From the NCBI GenBank assembly GCA_003612335.1, contig RAYO01000036.1, positions 1 through 40,397 of the forward strand: DNA of 40,397 nucleotides. The letters run 5' to 3'. The stretch is from a bacterium 1xD42-67 (GTDB lineage: Bacteria > Bacillota > Clostridia > Oscillospirales > Oscillospiraceae). Below the pieces are notes generated by a model. It was not told the origin of the DNA, made no database searches, and saw only the letters and a program-made list of their open reading frames with translations. Below are positions 23,037-31,039 of the stretch, in pieces. A program made the translations under genes and the position numbers. Each line of letters starts with the position of its first letter. Position 1 is the stretch's first letter.

Positions 23037-25607
23037 ATGATGAATGACATTTTATTCGGCAACAACAACGGCGCGGTGATTAAAAAGCTGTCAGGCCGCT
23101 ATTTCAAAGCGAGCAAGAGCAGAAATATCATTGCAATCATCGCAATCATTCTGACTACGATACTGTTCACCACAATTTTCACCCTGGGTTCTGGCCTGAT
23201 GGACACCGTTCATGACCAGAATATCCGTAAGGCGGGCGGCGATGGGCAGGCGGTATTAAATTATATCAGCGATGAAGTTTACAACAATATGGCGGGAAAT
23301 CCCCTGATCGACCGTATCGCCTACACAAAAGCGATTTCCTACCGGCTGAACAATCCGGGTCTGGAGCGTTGGCGGTCTGACCTGTGGTATATGGATGATA
23401 CCGCTCTGGAATTTGCCCGCTACACACCCACAACAGGCCATCGGCCCGAAGGGTCAAACGAGATCATCGCGGATACAAAGACGCTGGATGCTCTGGGTGT
23501 ACCGGCGCAGGTCGGGGAAACTGTTTCTCTGACCTATGAAGTAAAGGGACAGTTATATACCACCGATTTCACCCTCTGCGGCTTTTGGGAAACTGACAGC
23601 TTGAGCAACATCGGGCGGCTGGTCGTGTCGAAAGCCTTTGTGGACGCCCATTCGGACATTTTGACCTATACCTATCCCGTGGACAATGATTATTCCGGCG
23701 TTGTCTCCGCCTATGTGATGTTCAGAGGGAACGGCGACATAGAAGCCCAGCTCCACCAGCTTCTTTCCGAAACCGGCTATACCTGCGACACGATGGGCGG
23801 CAGCAAGGAGAACGGCAATTATGTGATTGCCCATGTCAGTCCGGCCTATCAGAGCGGCGCATTAACGGACAATCCTGCCATGCTGATTTCCGGCCTTGTT
23901 GGCGTCGCGTTGATTGTCGTAACAGGGTATTTGATTATCTACAACATTTTTCAGATTTCCGTTATTCAGGATATTCAGTCCTACGGACAGCTAAAAACGC
24001 TGGGTACAACAAAGCGGCAGATTAAGCGTCTAATCAACCGGCAGGCGCTCCGCCTGTCCCTGATTGGTATTCCCATCGGCCTGCTGGTGGGCTTCTTCAT
24101 TGGCCGGGCCTTGGTGCCTTTCCTGATGAACGGAACGAGTTATACTGCGGACGCCGGTGTTAAAGTAACGGTAAATCCTCTGATTTTCATTGGTTCTGCT
24201 GCTTTCGCCCTTTTTACCGTCTTTGTCAGCGTCCGCAAGCCCGCGAAGATCGCCGGAACGGTTTCGGCAATTGAGGCCATCCGCTACACGGAAAATGATA
24301 CGACAGCATTTGGAAAGCGCAGAGCCAAAGACAAAAAATCGACCCACGGCGCGAAGCTCCACTTTATGGCGCTAGCAAACCTGGGCCGCAACCGAAAGCG
24401 TACTGTGCTGGTGATTGTGTCCATGACATTGAGTTTGGTGCTGTTCAACACGGTATTCACCCTGTCCAGCGGCTTTGATATTGACAAGTATATTGCAAAA
24501 TTTATGGATACGGACTTTGTGATTTCCAACGCAGAGTTTTTCCAGTACCAGGTTGAAAAAAGCGAACATGATCTGTCCGATACCTTCATTGAGGCCGTCA
24601 GACAAAACAGCAGTTTTGAGGACGGCGGCAGGCTCTATTCCTCCTGGATGATGGAAGAACCGTTTTCAACAGAACACAATGCTTTTTTCAGCTATAACAA
24701 AGACCTGAACGGAAATCCTTTTGTAAGACTGTATGGCGCGGACGATTTTCTGTTGAATGGAATGGAAGTCATAGAGGGAACCATCGACCTGGAAAAGCTG
24801 AAATCAGGAAAGTATATCCTGTTGAGCGTAGAGTGTAACGACGATGGAACTGTCATAGAGAACCCCAATATCAGCGTGGGTGATACAGTACGGATCAACC
24901 ACCTGAAAGCGGAGGAACTTTCCACCACCATTACAGACAGCTATGACTTTATCATCATGGCAAAAGTCCGGGCCAACGAGAACACGGCCACCACCCGCAA
25001 CACAGGTGAGTCTCGGTTCTATCTCCCGACAGAAATCTTCCTGCCGCTGTGCGAGAACCCCCATCTGGTCAGCTTTCCCTTTGATGTGAAAGAGGGAACG
25101 GAAGCGGAAATGGCAGAGTTTTTGAACAGCTATATCGACAGTGTGGAGCCGAGTATGGATTTTGAATCCAAGGCGACCTATACCAGCTCCTTTGATGACC
25201 TCACTTCCCTGATCATTACCATCGGAGGGGCATTGAGTATCACCATCGGAATTATCGGCATCGCAAACTTTGTGAACTCTGTCCTGACAAGCGTTATCAC
25301 CCGCAAAAAGGAATTTGCCATGCTGCAAAGCATCGGTATGACCGGCAAGCAACTAAAGCGTATGCTTTCTTTTGAAGGGCTGTATTACGCAGTGGGAACA
25401 ATCCTCACATCGGCTGTTCTCGGCGTTCTGTTTTCTGTAATAGTCGTGCGGGGAATTTCCGGTGGGATTTGGTTTTTCACCTATCGCTTTGTTATGTGGC
25501 CCATGCTGGTGATTTATCCTTTTCTTATCCTCCTGACCGTAGAGATACCGGCGCTGCTGTACCGGCAAATCGCCAAGGTCAGCATCATAGAACGGCTGCG
25601 CCAATGA
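23037..25607 (+). CDS. FtsX-type ABC permease
   Basis: An 856-residue permease with two FtsX-like halves. There is a helix near the N-terminus (about 25-47), a 230-residue extracytoplasmic domain, three helices around 285-410 (ISGLVGVALIVVTGYLIIYNI, LIGIPIGLLVGFFIGRALV, LIFIGSAAFALFTVFVS), then a second N-terminal helix (VLVIVSMTLSLVLFNTVF), a 280-residue extracytoplasmic domain and three final helices. Eight helices with two large loops differ from classic BceB, which has ten helices and one large loop, so it is closer to the MacB/YknZ-tandem or VexP-like group. AGGGGGTG precedes ATG 23037 and ATG 23040; either may be used. It is the probable signal partner of the intramembrane kinase. Confidence 0.9.
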   Translation: MMNDILFGNNNGAVIKKLSGRYFKASKSRNIIAIIAIILTTILFTTIFTLGSGLMDTVHDQNIRKAGGDGQAVLNYISDEVYNNMAGNPLIDRIAYTKAISYRLNNPGLERWRSDLWYMDDTALEFARYTPTTGHRPEGSNEIIADTKTLDALGVPAQVGETVSLTYEVKGQLYTTDFTLCGFWETDSLSNIGRLVVSKAFVDAHSDILTYTYPVDNDYSGVVSAYVMFRGNGDIEAQLHQLLSETGYTCDTMGGSKENGNYVIAHVSPAYQSGALTDNPAMLISGLVGVALIVVTGYLIIYNIFQISVIQDIQSYGQLKTLGTTKRQIKRLINRQALRLSLIGIPIGLLVGFFIGRALVPFLMNGTSYTADAGVKVTVNPLIFIGSAAFALFTVFVSVRKPAKIAGTVSAIEAIRYTENDTTAFGKRRAKDKKSTHGAKLHFMALANLGRNRKRTVLVIVSMTLSLVLFNTVFTLSSGFDIDKYIAKFMDTDFVISNAEFFQYQVEKSEHDLSDTFIEAVRQNSSFEDGGRLYSSWMMEEPFSTEHNAFFSYNKDLNGNPFVRLYGADDFLLNGMEVIEGTIDLEKLKSGKYILLSVECNDDGTVIENPNISVGDTVRINHLKAEELSTTITDSYDFIIMAKVRANENTATTRNTGESRFYLPTEIFLPLCENPHLVSFPFDVKEGTEAEMAEFLNSYIDSVEPSMDFESKATYTSSFDDLTSLIITIGGALSITIGIIGIANFVNSVLTSVITRKKEFAMLQSIGMTGKQLKRMLSFEGLYYAVGTILTSAVLGVLFSVIVVRGISGGIWFFTYRFVMWPMLVIYPFLILLTVEIPALLYRQIAKVSIIERLRQ

Positions 25608-25667
25608 GAAGAAAATGCTGGATTCTTTCAAAAATGAACCAATTTGCAAACAAGGAGTGAATGTAAG

Positions 25668-26513
25668 ATGAAGAAGATATTAGAATGGACGGTGCTATTG
25701 GTTGCGCTTTTTGCACTTGCAGGCTGCGCTGAGAAGGAGGCGGCGGAACCCAAGTGGGAGGAATCCCTTTACCGCACAGTGGTCTATAACAGCGGAGAAG
25801 ATGAAAGCGATGCAAAGTATTTGGAAATTGCACAGCGCAGCCAAAAATTACTGGCTTTGCTGGAGGAAAAAGCAGGAGCGTTCGTCATGGACGCATACAA
25901 CTATCAGACTGTTGATGATGAGGGTACTCCCCTATACGCTATGAATAACCCGGAGGTTCCAATCGAGATTGCTCCTGCCGGGATGTCTGTGCAAGTGAGC
26001 GGGGAATATTTCAAATGGAATCCAATTGAAACAGCGGACGGTTCGGAACTGGCAAAACAGATCGTGCTGGATGACTTGACGCTGAATCTGCTTGTACCGG
26101 AGCAGTACCGTGACATGGAGCAGGAAATATTAGCCGCATGGAGGGAATATTTCTATTTTGAAAAGGTGGAGGCCGAGAACGATTACAATGAATTAGCTGG
26201 CAGGGAAGAACGGCTGGACATCGCAGAAAATCAACTGACTGTGAACATTATCTATGTGAAGGATGGTCAGAGGTACTTTACTTATCGGAGTGATTGTGCA
26301 TCTGCTGATGGAAGTTGGATCACCGATCCTCTGGTACAGATTTATACCGGGAATATTCACTGCAACTATGCTCACAGCTTTCTGACACAGTGGACATATA
26401 TCCCGTCAGAAGCAGGTTCGCCAGAAAAGGCTTACCAAGAGATTGCTCCTTATATTTTGGAGTGCGGCGCACAGGAGAGTTTGAAGGAACTGCGCTCCTT
26501 GCGGAATAAGTAA
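25668..26513 (+). CDS. Lipoprotein following the FtsX-type transporter
   Basis: A 281-residue predicted lipoprotein: MKKILEW, hydrophobic core, lipobox L-A-G-C. The mature domain is acidic with many Tyr and Trp residues and ends in a helix (ESLKELRSLRN). I do not recognise the family. ATG 25668 has AAGGAG about 10 bases upstream. The 60-base gap from the permease has no terminator, so it is the last gene of the ABC operon and may bind the transported or sensed peptide outside the cell. Confidence 0.8.
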   Translation: MKKILEWTVLLVALFALAGCAEKEAAEPKWEESLYRTVVYNSGEDESDAKYLEIAQRSQKLLALLEEKAGAFVMDAYNYQTVDDEGTPLYAMNNPEVPIEIAPAGMSVQVSGEYFKWNPIETADGSELAKQIVLDDLTLNLLVPEQYRDMEQEILAAWREYFYFEKVEAENDYNELAGREERLDIAENQLTVNIIYVKDGQRYFTYRSDCASADGSWITDPLVQIYTGNIHCNYAHSFLTQWTYIPSEAGSPEKAYQEIAPYILECGAQESLKELRSLRNK

Positions 26514-26628
26514 GGTAAACAGTATTCTTCGAGAACAAGACAATATAAAAAGGAATCTGCCCATCGGCAGAGCAGGAAAGAAAAACCTCCGTTGGGCAGA
26601 CCGGTTTCCCATATCTATTTGCTTTATG

Positions 26629-26660
26629 CGGCGGTTTTAAGATTAAAGACGCCGTTTTTT
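26629..26660 (+). terminator. Terminator in the 26.5-26.87 kb gap
   Basis: CGGCG (26629-26633) and TTTAA pair with TTAAA and CGCCG (26650-26654), followed by TTTTTT (26655-26660). It probably ends the ABC/lipoprotein operon. The rest of 26514-26866 contains an 8-bp inverted repeat, TCTGCCCA (26556-26563) with TGGGCAGA (26593-26600), and no gene that I can support. Confidence 0.65.
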
Positions 26661-26866
26661 ATATTGTGAAAGGAGCGGCATGTAATACACTATCGGCCAT
26701 CTGAGACGCGATTCGCCAGAGACAAGCAATATTGTTCAAAGACTACATGGAGATTGAAATTTTCAGCCATTTGGTTAATATTCACTTCTAAGTCAATCTC
26801 AAGTTCACTTAAACAAAGATCAAGGGTGGCATTGCAAAATTAGTAATCAGAAACGGAGGGATAAAT

Positions 26867-27316
26867 ATGCGTATATTGATACTTGAAGTGACGGAATCTG
26901 ATAATGTCATTCTGGAAGATGTTTTTGAATTGCTATCTGATCGGACAGGTATTCGGGTTGTAGACCTGTCCCATGAGGCAAAGAGCCGTATTAACCTGGA
27001 ACAGCAAGTGTTGACCTTCTCTGATTTTGAGATTCGTGTGAGAGAGCAGACTGTTTATAAAAATGGTGTTTTCATTCCCATGAGTCACTACGAATTTTTT
27101 GCCCTCTGCTATTTGGCAAAACATCCTGGCTGGGTATTCAGCAAGCAACAGATATATGAGGCAGTCTGGGATAATCCAGATGGAGATGGTAATGCCGCCG
27201 TTACCAATATAATCAGTCAAATCCACAAGAAACTGAACCCTGGTAACCCTATGCACGGCTATATCAGGACGGTTGTGAACAGTGGATACAAATTTGTCGA
27301 AGACGATTCCACATAG
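26867..27316 (+). CDS. Winged-helix transcription regulator without a receiver domain
   Basis: A 149-residue protein. Residues about 50-146 form an OmpR/PhoB-type DNA-binding domain: FEIRVREQTVYKNG, SHYEFFALCYLAKHPGWVFSKQQIYEAVW, the recognition helix around NAAVTNIISQIHKKL and the wing YIRTVVNSGYKF. The first 45 residues are too short for a receiver. They begin MRILILEV like a receiver first strand and contain no phospho-acceptor context, suggesting a degenerate or internally deleted receiver. It has GGAGGG 6 bases before ATG 26867 and stands alone. It may bind DNA without phosphorylation. Confidence 0.82.
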   Translation: MRILILEVTESDNVILEDVFELLSDRTGIRVVDLSHEAKSRINLEQQVLTFSDFEIRVREQTVYKNGVFIPMSHYEFFALCYLAKHPGWVFSKQQIYEAVWDNPDGDGNAAVTNIISQIHKKLNPGNPMHGYIRTVVNSGYKFVEDDST

Positions 27317-27333
27317 AAATTGCCGAAAAAACG

Positions 27334-27391
27334 AAAACCAGGAAAACCGGGGAGCGCAATCTTTGCCCACATCCGCGGTTTTTCTGGTTTT
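27334..27391. terminator. Bidirectional terminator between convergent genes
   Basis: A 16-bp stem with one wobble (27334-27349 with 27376-27391) has A-tracts and T-tracts on both sides. It lies between the winged-helix gene on + and the DUF1273 remnant on -. Confidence 0.75.
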
Positions 27392-27397
27392 GTATTT

Positions 27398-27943
27398 TTA
27401 TGGTGTCGGTCGGGAAACAACCTTTATCTCTGCCGTGTCTGGACTGATATAGATGATTTCAAGCCCCCTCTTCTGCGCATACGCCGTTGCCTGAAATGAG
27501 TTAGTTTCCTGCTCCTCGCACTCCTCACTTACAGTTACAAGATACTGTGTATGATCAACCAGATAGCGGTTTTGGCTGATATAGCTCTCCCGGCAGTCGC
27601 CTGTACCGACGGTCAAATGTTCTGTGCTGTGTCGGATCAGATATTCCAGTCGTTTTCGGCTTCGGGCATCCCACTTGGCGTCATGGTTTGGGAAAGGCAG
27701 TACCACGACTAACTCCAAATCCTCATATCCAGGCTCATCTTTTAGCTTCAGCAGTAACTCACCAGCCCATAGATTGACGCCAATGGCACCACCGATATAA
27801 AATCGTTGAACACCCTTTTTACGATATAATCTCCGAAACTACCGAAGCATAGCCTTTTTGATTTTCCGGCACAATGAATTATCTTCCTTATATCCAAATT
27901 TGAACCGGGTTGGCTTTGGCCCGGCAACAGCGCATGATTCCAT
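27398..27943 (-). pseudogene. DUF1273/SLOG-family gene interrupted by an in-frame amber codon
   Basis: From ATG 27943 (AAAGGAGG 7 bases upstream) the frame reads MESCAVAGPKPTRFKF and on to AMLR, then TAG at 27839-27841, then FRRLYRKKGVQRFYIGGA and on to the stop at 27398. Both sides together give a 181-residue DUF1273-like protein (SLOG fold, nucleotide-binding): the N-terminal CAVxGxxPTRF motif, GGAIGVNLWAGELLL, VVLPFPNHDAKWD and a C-terminal KRGLEIIYI strand. No frameshift is needed; only the TAG interrupts it, where CAG (Gln) would fit the family. The usual H in GHRPTRF is P here. The strong ribosome site and intact reading suggest a recent nonsense mutation, or suppression. Confidence 0.8.
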
Positions 27944-27977
27944 AGTCAGACCTCCTTTGCAATTCCTCTATTCTAAT

Positions 27978-28048
27978 ACTAAAGTTTATAATATTCTACT
28001 TTGTTATGTTAATAATTTGTAACAAAGCTGATATGATAAAACTAAAGT
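27978..28048. promoter_or_regulatory. Divergent promoter and operator between the DUF1273 and XRE genes
   Basis: CTTTGTTA (27999-28006) faces TAACAAAG (28020-28027) across 13 bases. ACTAAAGT occurs on both sides (27978-27985 and 28041-28048). A plus -10 TATGAT is at 28032-28037. On the minus strand TTAACA and TATAAA are spaced 16 bp. The palindrome is the likely site for the XRE repressor controlling both directions. Confidence 0.6.
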
Positions 28049-28066
28049 AGGGGAGTGGAGGGACAA

Positions 28067-28399
28067 ATGGATACAAAACTGTTAGAAATCGGACATCGGC
28101 TCTGTACCCAGCGAAAGAAAAAAGGACTGACACAGGATGCCTTGGCCGAAAAAGCCAATGTCTCCGCACAGACAATCTCACATGCTGAATTGGGGAAAAA
28201 GGCTATGCGGGCAGACACTATTATTGGTGTCTGTGGCGTGTTGGAAATCAGTGCGGACTATTTGCTGTTCGGGAACACACCCCCTATTGATTTTTCCGCC
28301 TTGAACTCAAAAATATCCCAGTTGTCCCCTGAGCAGCATCGCTGTTTGGAAGATATTATCAACAGTTTCCTGACTGCGGTTACTCCCAATGAAAAGTGA
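28067..28399 (+). CDS. XRE-family transcription regulator
   Basis: A 110-residue cytoplasmic regulator. Residues about 3-62 form a lambda-repressor-like helix-turn-helix (RLCTQRKKKGLTQDALAEKANVSAQTISHAELGK, then MRADTIIGVCGVLEISADYLLFG). The C-terminal part (SKISQLSPEQHRCLEDIINSFL) is a helix often used for dimerisation. ATG 28067 has GGAGGG close upstream; a GTG at 28055 is in frame but lies before that site. It faces the DUF1273 gene across a palindromic operator. Confidence 0.9.
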   Translation: MDTKLLEIGHRLCTQRKKKGLTQDALAEKANVSAQTISHAELGKKAMRADTIIGVCGVLEISADYLLFGNTPPIDFSALNSKISQLSPEQHRCLEDIINSFLTAVTPNEK

Positions 28400-28440
28400 G
28401 GCATGACCAGCTGTATCTCCAGCTTGCCATGCCTCATTTT
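28397..28440. terminator. Bidirectional terminator between XRE and ParR genes
   Basis: TGAGGCATG (28397-28405, including the XRE stop) pairs with CATGCCTCA (28428-28436), with an inner AGCTG/CAGCT stem. TTTT follows on +, and CTTTTC on -. Confidence 0.85.
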
Positions 28441-28840
28441 ATTGCTTCCGGAAGGCGTCCAAGGTTTGCAGAATAGCCTCCTTGTCAGCATCTTCTGCGG
28501 GATTGCTGGCTTCGGACAGCGAACCGCCTGGTTCTTCCCAGGGAGCAGCCGCTGCTCCAAACTCCTGGCCTCCCTGCTGCAAAGATGGAGGTATGGCCGC
28601 CTGCTGCTGGGCAAGGACTTGACGGACAATGCGCTCAATTTCTGTACTGTCCACTGTTGCGGCACTCCGTATATCCGGCGTTTCAGAACAGTGAACATAG
28701 TGTAAAATCGCGCTGGTAAGAAATTGCGCCTTATAGCGCCCCTGCTGATTCAGAAGGTCAATCACGGCCTTCTGCTGGGGGTCTGCCATGTTGAACCGTA
28801 CTGTAAATTTACCGGGATCTTTCTTCTCGAAGGCCGACAT
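28439..28840 (-). CDS. parR: ParR-like DNA-binding partition protein
   Basis: A 133-residue protein directly after the ParM-like gene. The N-terminal 55 residues (FTVRFNMADPQQKAVIDLLNQQGRYKAQFLTSAILHYV) look like a ribbon-helix-helix domain with an extended strand. The C-terminal half is a Gln/Ala/Pro-rich, low-complexity tail. Small RHH proteins encoded after an actin-like ParM are the centromere-binding adaptors of type II partition systems. ATG 28840 is preferred (AGGTGA upstream); a GTG at 28849 would overlap the ParM stop. The assignment rests mostly on context and the RHH-like start. Confidence 0.75.
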   Translation of the reverse strand: MSAFEKKDPGKFTVRFNMADPQQKAVIDLLNQQGRYKAQFLTSAILHYVHCSETPDIRSAATVDSTEIERIVRQVLAQQQAAIPPSLQQGGQEFGAAAAPWEEPGGSLSEASNPAEDADKEAILQTLDAFRKQ

Positions 28841-28845
28841 CACGA

Positions 28846-29760
28846 TCACCTGCCATTCACTGCGTACTGATACAGTTTCTCAAAGCCTTTGGCGTTGGCC
28901 TGGATGTCATCAACGAACAGAGCCTTTCCAATCTTGCCAGATGCCTCAATTTGACGGCGCAGCCGGATAGAACCGCCGCCAACAAAGACCACAACACCAG
29001 ATTTCAACTCCAGTCCCCGCTCCCGCAGCGTACTGAACAGGTCGTTGATGAAGTCCTGGGCCTGCTGCTCCACAGCATTTGCCACGGCGGGCGGGACATG
29101 CTCCACCTTGCCTTCCAGAATGGCGTCAATTTCACTTTCCTCCAGGAGAATATCCTGATCCGAGCTTATCCTTGAAATGACCTTGTTGTAAAAGGAAATG
29201 ATGCCATTCTCCAGAGAATCGCAGACGGACAGATCCCCGGCCCCATTCTGTATTCGCAGATAGTCTGCTGTAAAGCCTCCCAAATCCAGGATAAGGGCCT
29301 TGGGAATTGTGCGGATGGAGCTTAGAATCGTCGAGGCGGCGGCATAGGATTGGGGGAAGCACAGCGCCTTCTCAATATAGATGGAATAGCTTCGTCCCTT
29401 AAACTCAAATTTGACGGCGCCCCGGTTGGTGAAGTACTTGGTAAACATCTCGCATTGTGCGCCGTAGTGGGCCGGGGGCAGACCTACCGCCAGCTGGATA
29501 CGGATGATGTTTTGAGAGTAGCCGCCCACAGCCTCAATTTCATAGGCTATGGCGAACAGCGTCAAAATCCAGAATCGGTCATCCTCCGTTTTGTCCCGAT
29601 GGTAGGGGATGCGTTTCTCGGAAAGAGTATAGTATTTCCCCTGGTATTTCAGCGTCTCGCCTCCAAAGGGCGGTACGTCACTCTCCTGCAAGCCGGATGT
29701 AAACGGAGCGTGATGCAGGACTTTGATCAGCTTATTCCCATGATCCACGGATATTAACAT
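28846..29760 (-). CDS. parM: ParM/StbA-family actin-like partition ATPase
   Basis: A 304-residue actin-fold protein. The phosphate-1 motif is VDHGNKLIK (4-12), phosphate-2 is LDLGGFTADYL near 178-188, and the adenosine motif is FVGGGSIRLRR near 266-276. These are the three nucleotide-contact segments of the ParM/Alp family. ParM filaments push DNA copies apart and stabilise low-copy plasmids or excised integrative elements. ATG 29760 has AAGGAGG 9 bases upstream; the longer frame from 29814 runs through the candidate parC repeats. It forms an operon with the ParR-like gene. Confidence 0.87.
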   Translation of the reverse strand: MLISVDHGNKLIKVLHHAPFTSGLQESDVPPFGGETLKYQGKYYTLSEKRIPYHRDKTEDDRFWILTLFAIAYEIEAVGGYSQNIIRIQLAVGLPPAHYGAQCEMFTKYFTNRGAVKFEFKGRSYSIYIEKALCFPQSYAAASTILSSIRTIPKALILDLGGFTADYLRIQNGAGDLSVCDSLENGIISFYNKVISRISSDQDILLEESEIDAILEGKVEHVPPAVANAVEQQAQDFINDLFSTLRERGLELKSGVVVFVGGGSIRLRRQIEASGKIGKALFVDDIQANAKGFEKLYQYAVNGR

Positions 29761-29773
29761 AGACTTTCGCCTC

Positions 29774-29808
29774 CTTATACTACTCTTATACGATTTGGAT
29801 GCGTATAA
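29774..29808. promoter_or_regulatory. Candidate parC (ParR-binding repeats) upstream of parM
   Basis: CTTATAC occurs at 29774-29780 and 29785-29791 (11-bp period), and TTATACG (29786-29792) faces CGTATAA (29802-29808). An 11-bp direct-repeat spacing directly upstream of parM is the usual layout for a ParR site and autoregulated promoter. The remaining DNA to 29952 shows no gene. Confidence 0.55.
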
Positions 29809-29946
29809 CTTCAACAGCTTTTATAGGGTTTCCCAAAATAAAATCAGGTATCCTCTGGTACGCTTTGTCAAGAGTGTTTAAGAAATTTTCTCACAGTCAT
29901 TCAAAATAACTTCCGCGATGCCATAGTATGTTTTTGCTTTCAACAA

Positions 29947-29976
29947 GAAAAAGGGCCGCCACAAAAGTGACGGCCC
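29947..29976 (-). terminator. Terminator of the long minus-strand operon
   Basis: A 10-bp stem with one wobble (29953-29962 with 29967-29976) and a 4-base loop, followed on the minus strand by TTTTTC. It lies 11 bases after the peptidase stop and ends the operon from the mobile-element module. Confidence 0.9.
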
Positions 29977-29987
29977 CCGATGATATG

Positions 29988-31025
29988 TTACCCGGCGCGC
30001 AGCAGTTCCATCGCCTCGTCATATTCCATGACACGAATATCCTGAGCGAGCTTGCTGTCAAAGGCCAGCGGCTCCCCAGTGTCAGAATATGCACAGGCCC
30101 CGTCGATCAGCACTGCCGCACTCAGTTCACACAGATAGAGGTAAACATGCCCTCTCCTGTCAATGTAGTGGGATCTTCCGCCTCCCATTTCGTGGCTTCC
30201 CATCATCAGGTGGGCGTTGTCTGACAGTTCCATCAACGGCTGCGGCTCCTTCCGGGAGTTGAACCGCATATTCCACAAGGTCATTTCCTCGCCCCAAAAA
30301 CTTCCAGTCAAGGAACTGGAGTACAACCCTCTGTAAGCAAACCGCTCTGTGCTGGTAAGAACGATTTCCCGGACCCGAAAGATATTTTCTTCCATCTGGT
30401 CCAGACGCACATACTCATGCTGGCGGTGCTCATTGTAGTAGCCTGCGCTGATATTGACCGCAGCGACATCAAGGTGTGGGGCCACAACGGAGATGTCACT
30501 GAAACTTCCCCTAGCTTCCCCGAACCCGAAACTGCAGATAAACTTGATAAATTCCCGGTTATTACAGCCGTAAAATACTGCGTCATTTCCACCACGCCGG
30601 TCCAGCTCGATCAGGTAGTTGACCACCGGACGGATACTGGAGCGTTCAAATTTCCGGGCGCCTTGGCCGCCAATTTCCTCGTCCTCACAGAACAGAACGT
30701 GGCATTTGGCCTCCTGCAAAATCCGCAGAATCATGTAGACTCCGGCCCTGTCATCCCCGCCGATGCCCTCCGGGGACATCATCACGGTGCCATCCTCGGT
30801 GTAGCAGATATGCTGCACCAGCTGGCGGTGAACAGTGTCCATGTGGGCGATCAGCATAACCGGCAGTTCGCCGGAGGCGTAGAGATACCCCTTTCTGGAT
30901 TTGGGTTTATAACCCAGCGCTTTCAGCTCACCCACTAGGGCCTCTTTCAAGTTGCCCTGGGAAAGCTGAAAGATCTGCTCAAACTCCAAAGTATGGAGCT
31001 GACCCTGTAAAACCTGTTGACCCAT
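29988..31025 (-). CDS. M20/M42-like zinc peptidase of a mobile element
   Basis: A 345-residue cytoplasmic protein with the co-catalytic zinc-peptidase pattern: HMDTVH (His61, catalytic Asp63), GGDDRAG (bridging Asp91), EDEEIGG (catalytic Glu116, ligand Glu117), LIELDRRG (Asp142) and a late His in NEHRQHEY. This matches the M20/M28/M42 clan of amino- or carboxypeptidases. The substrate is unknown. Similar genes are known to me from phages and conjugative elements. ATG 31025 has GGGAGGT 6 bases upstream and lies 14 bases after the stop of the upstream gene. It is the last gene before the operon terminator. Confidence 0.82.
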   Translation of the reverse strand: MGQQVLQGQLHTLEFEQIFQLSQGNLKEALVGELKALGYKPKSRKGYLYASGELPVMLIAHMDTVHRQLVQHICYTEDGTVMMSPEGIGGDDRAGVYMILRILQEAKCHVLFCEDEEIGGQGARKFERSSIRPVVNYLIELDRRGGNDAVFYGCNNREFIKFICSFGFGEARGSFSDISVVAPHLDVAAVNISAGYYNEHRQHEYVRLDQMEENIFRVREIVLTSTERFAYRGLYSSSLTGSFWGEEMTLWNMRFNSRKEPQPLMELSDNAHLMMGSHEMGGGRSHYIDRRGHVYLYLCELSAAVLIDGACAYSDTGEPLAFDSKLAQDIRVMEYDEAMELLRAG

Positions 31026-31039
31026 TTCTGTACCTCCCA

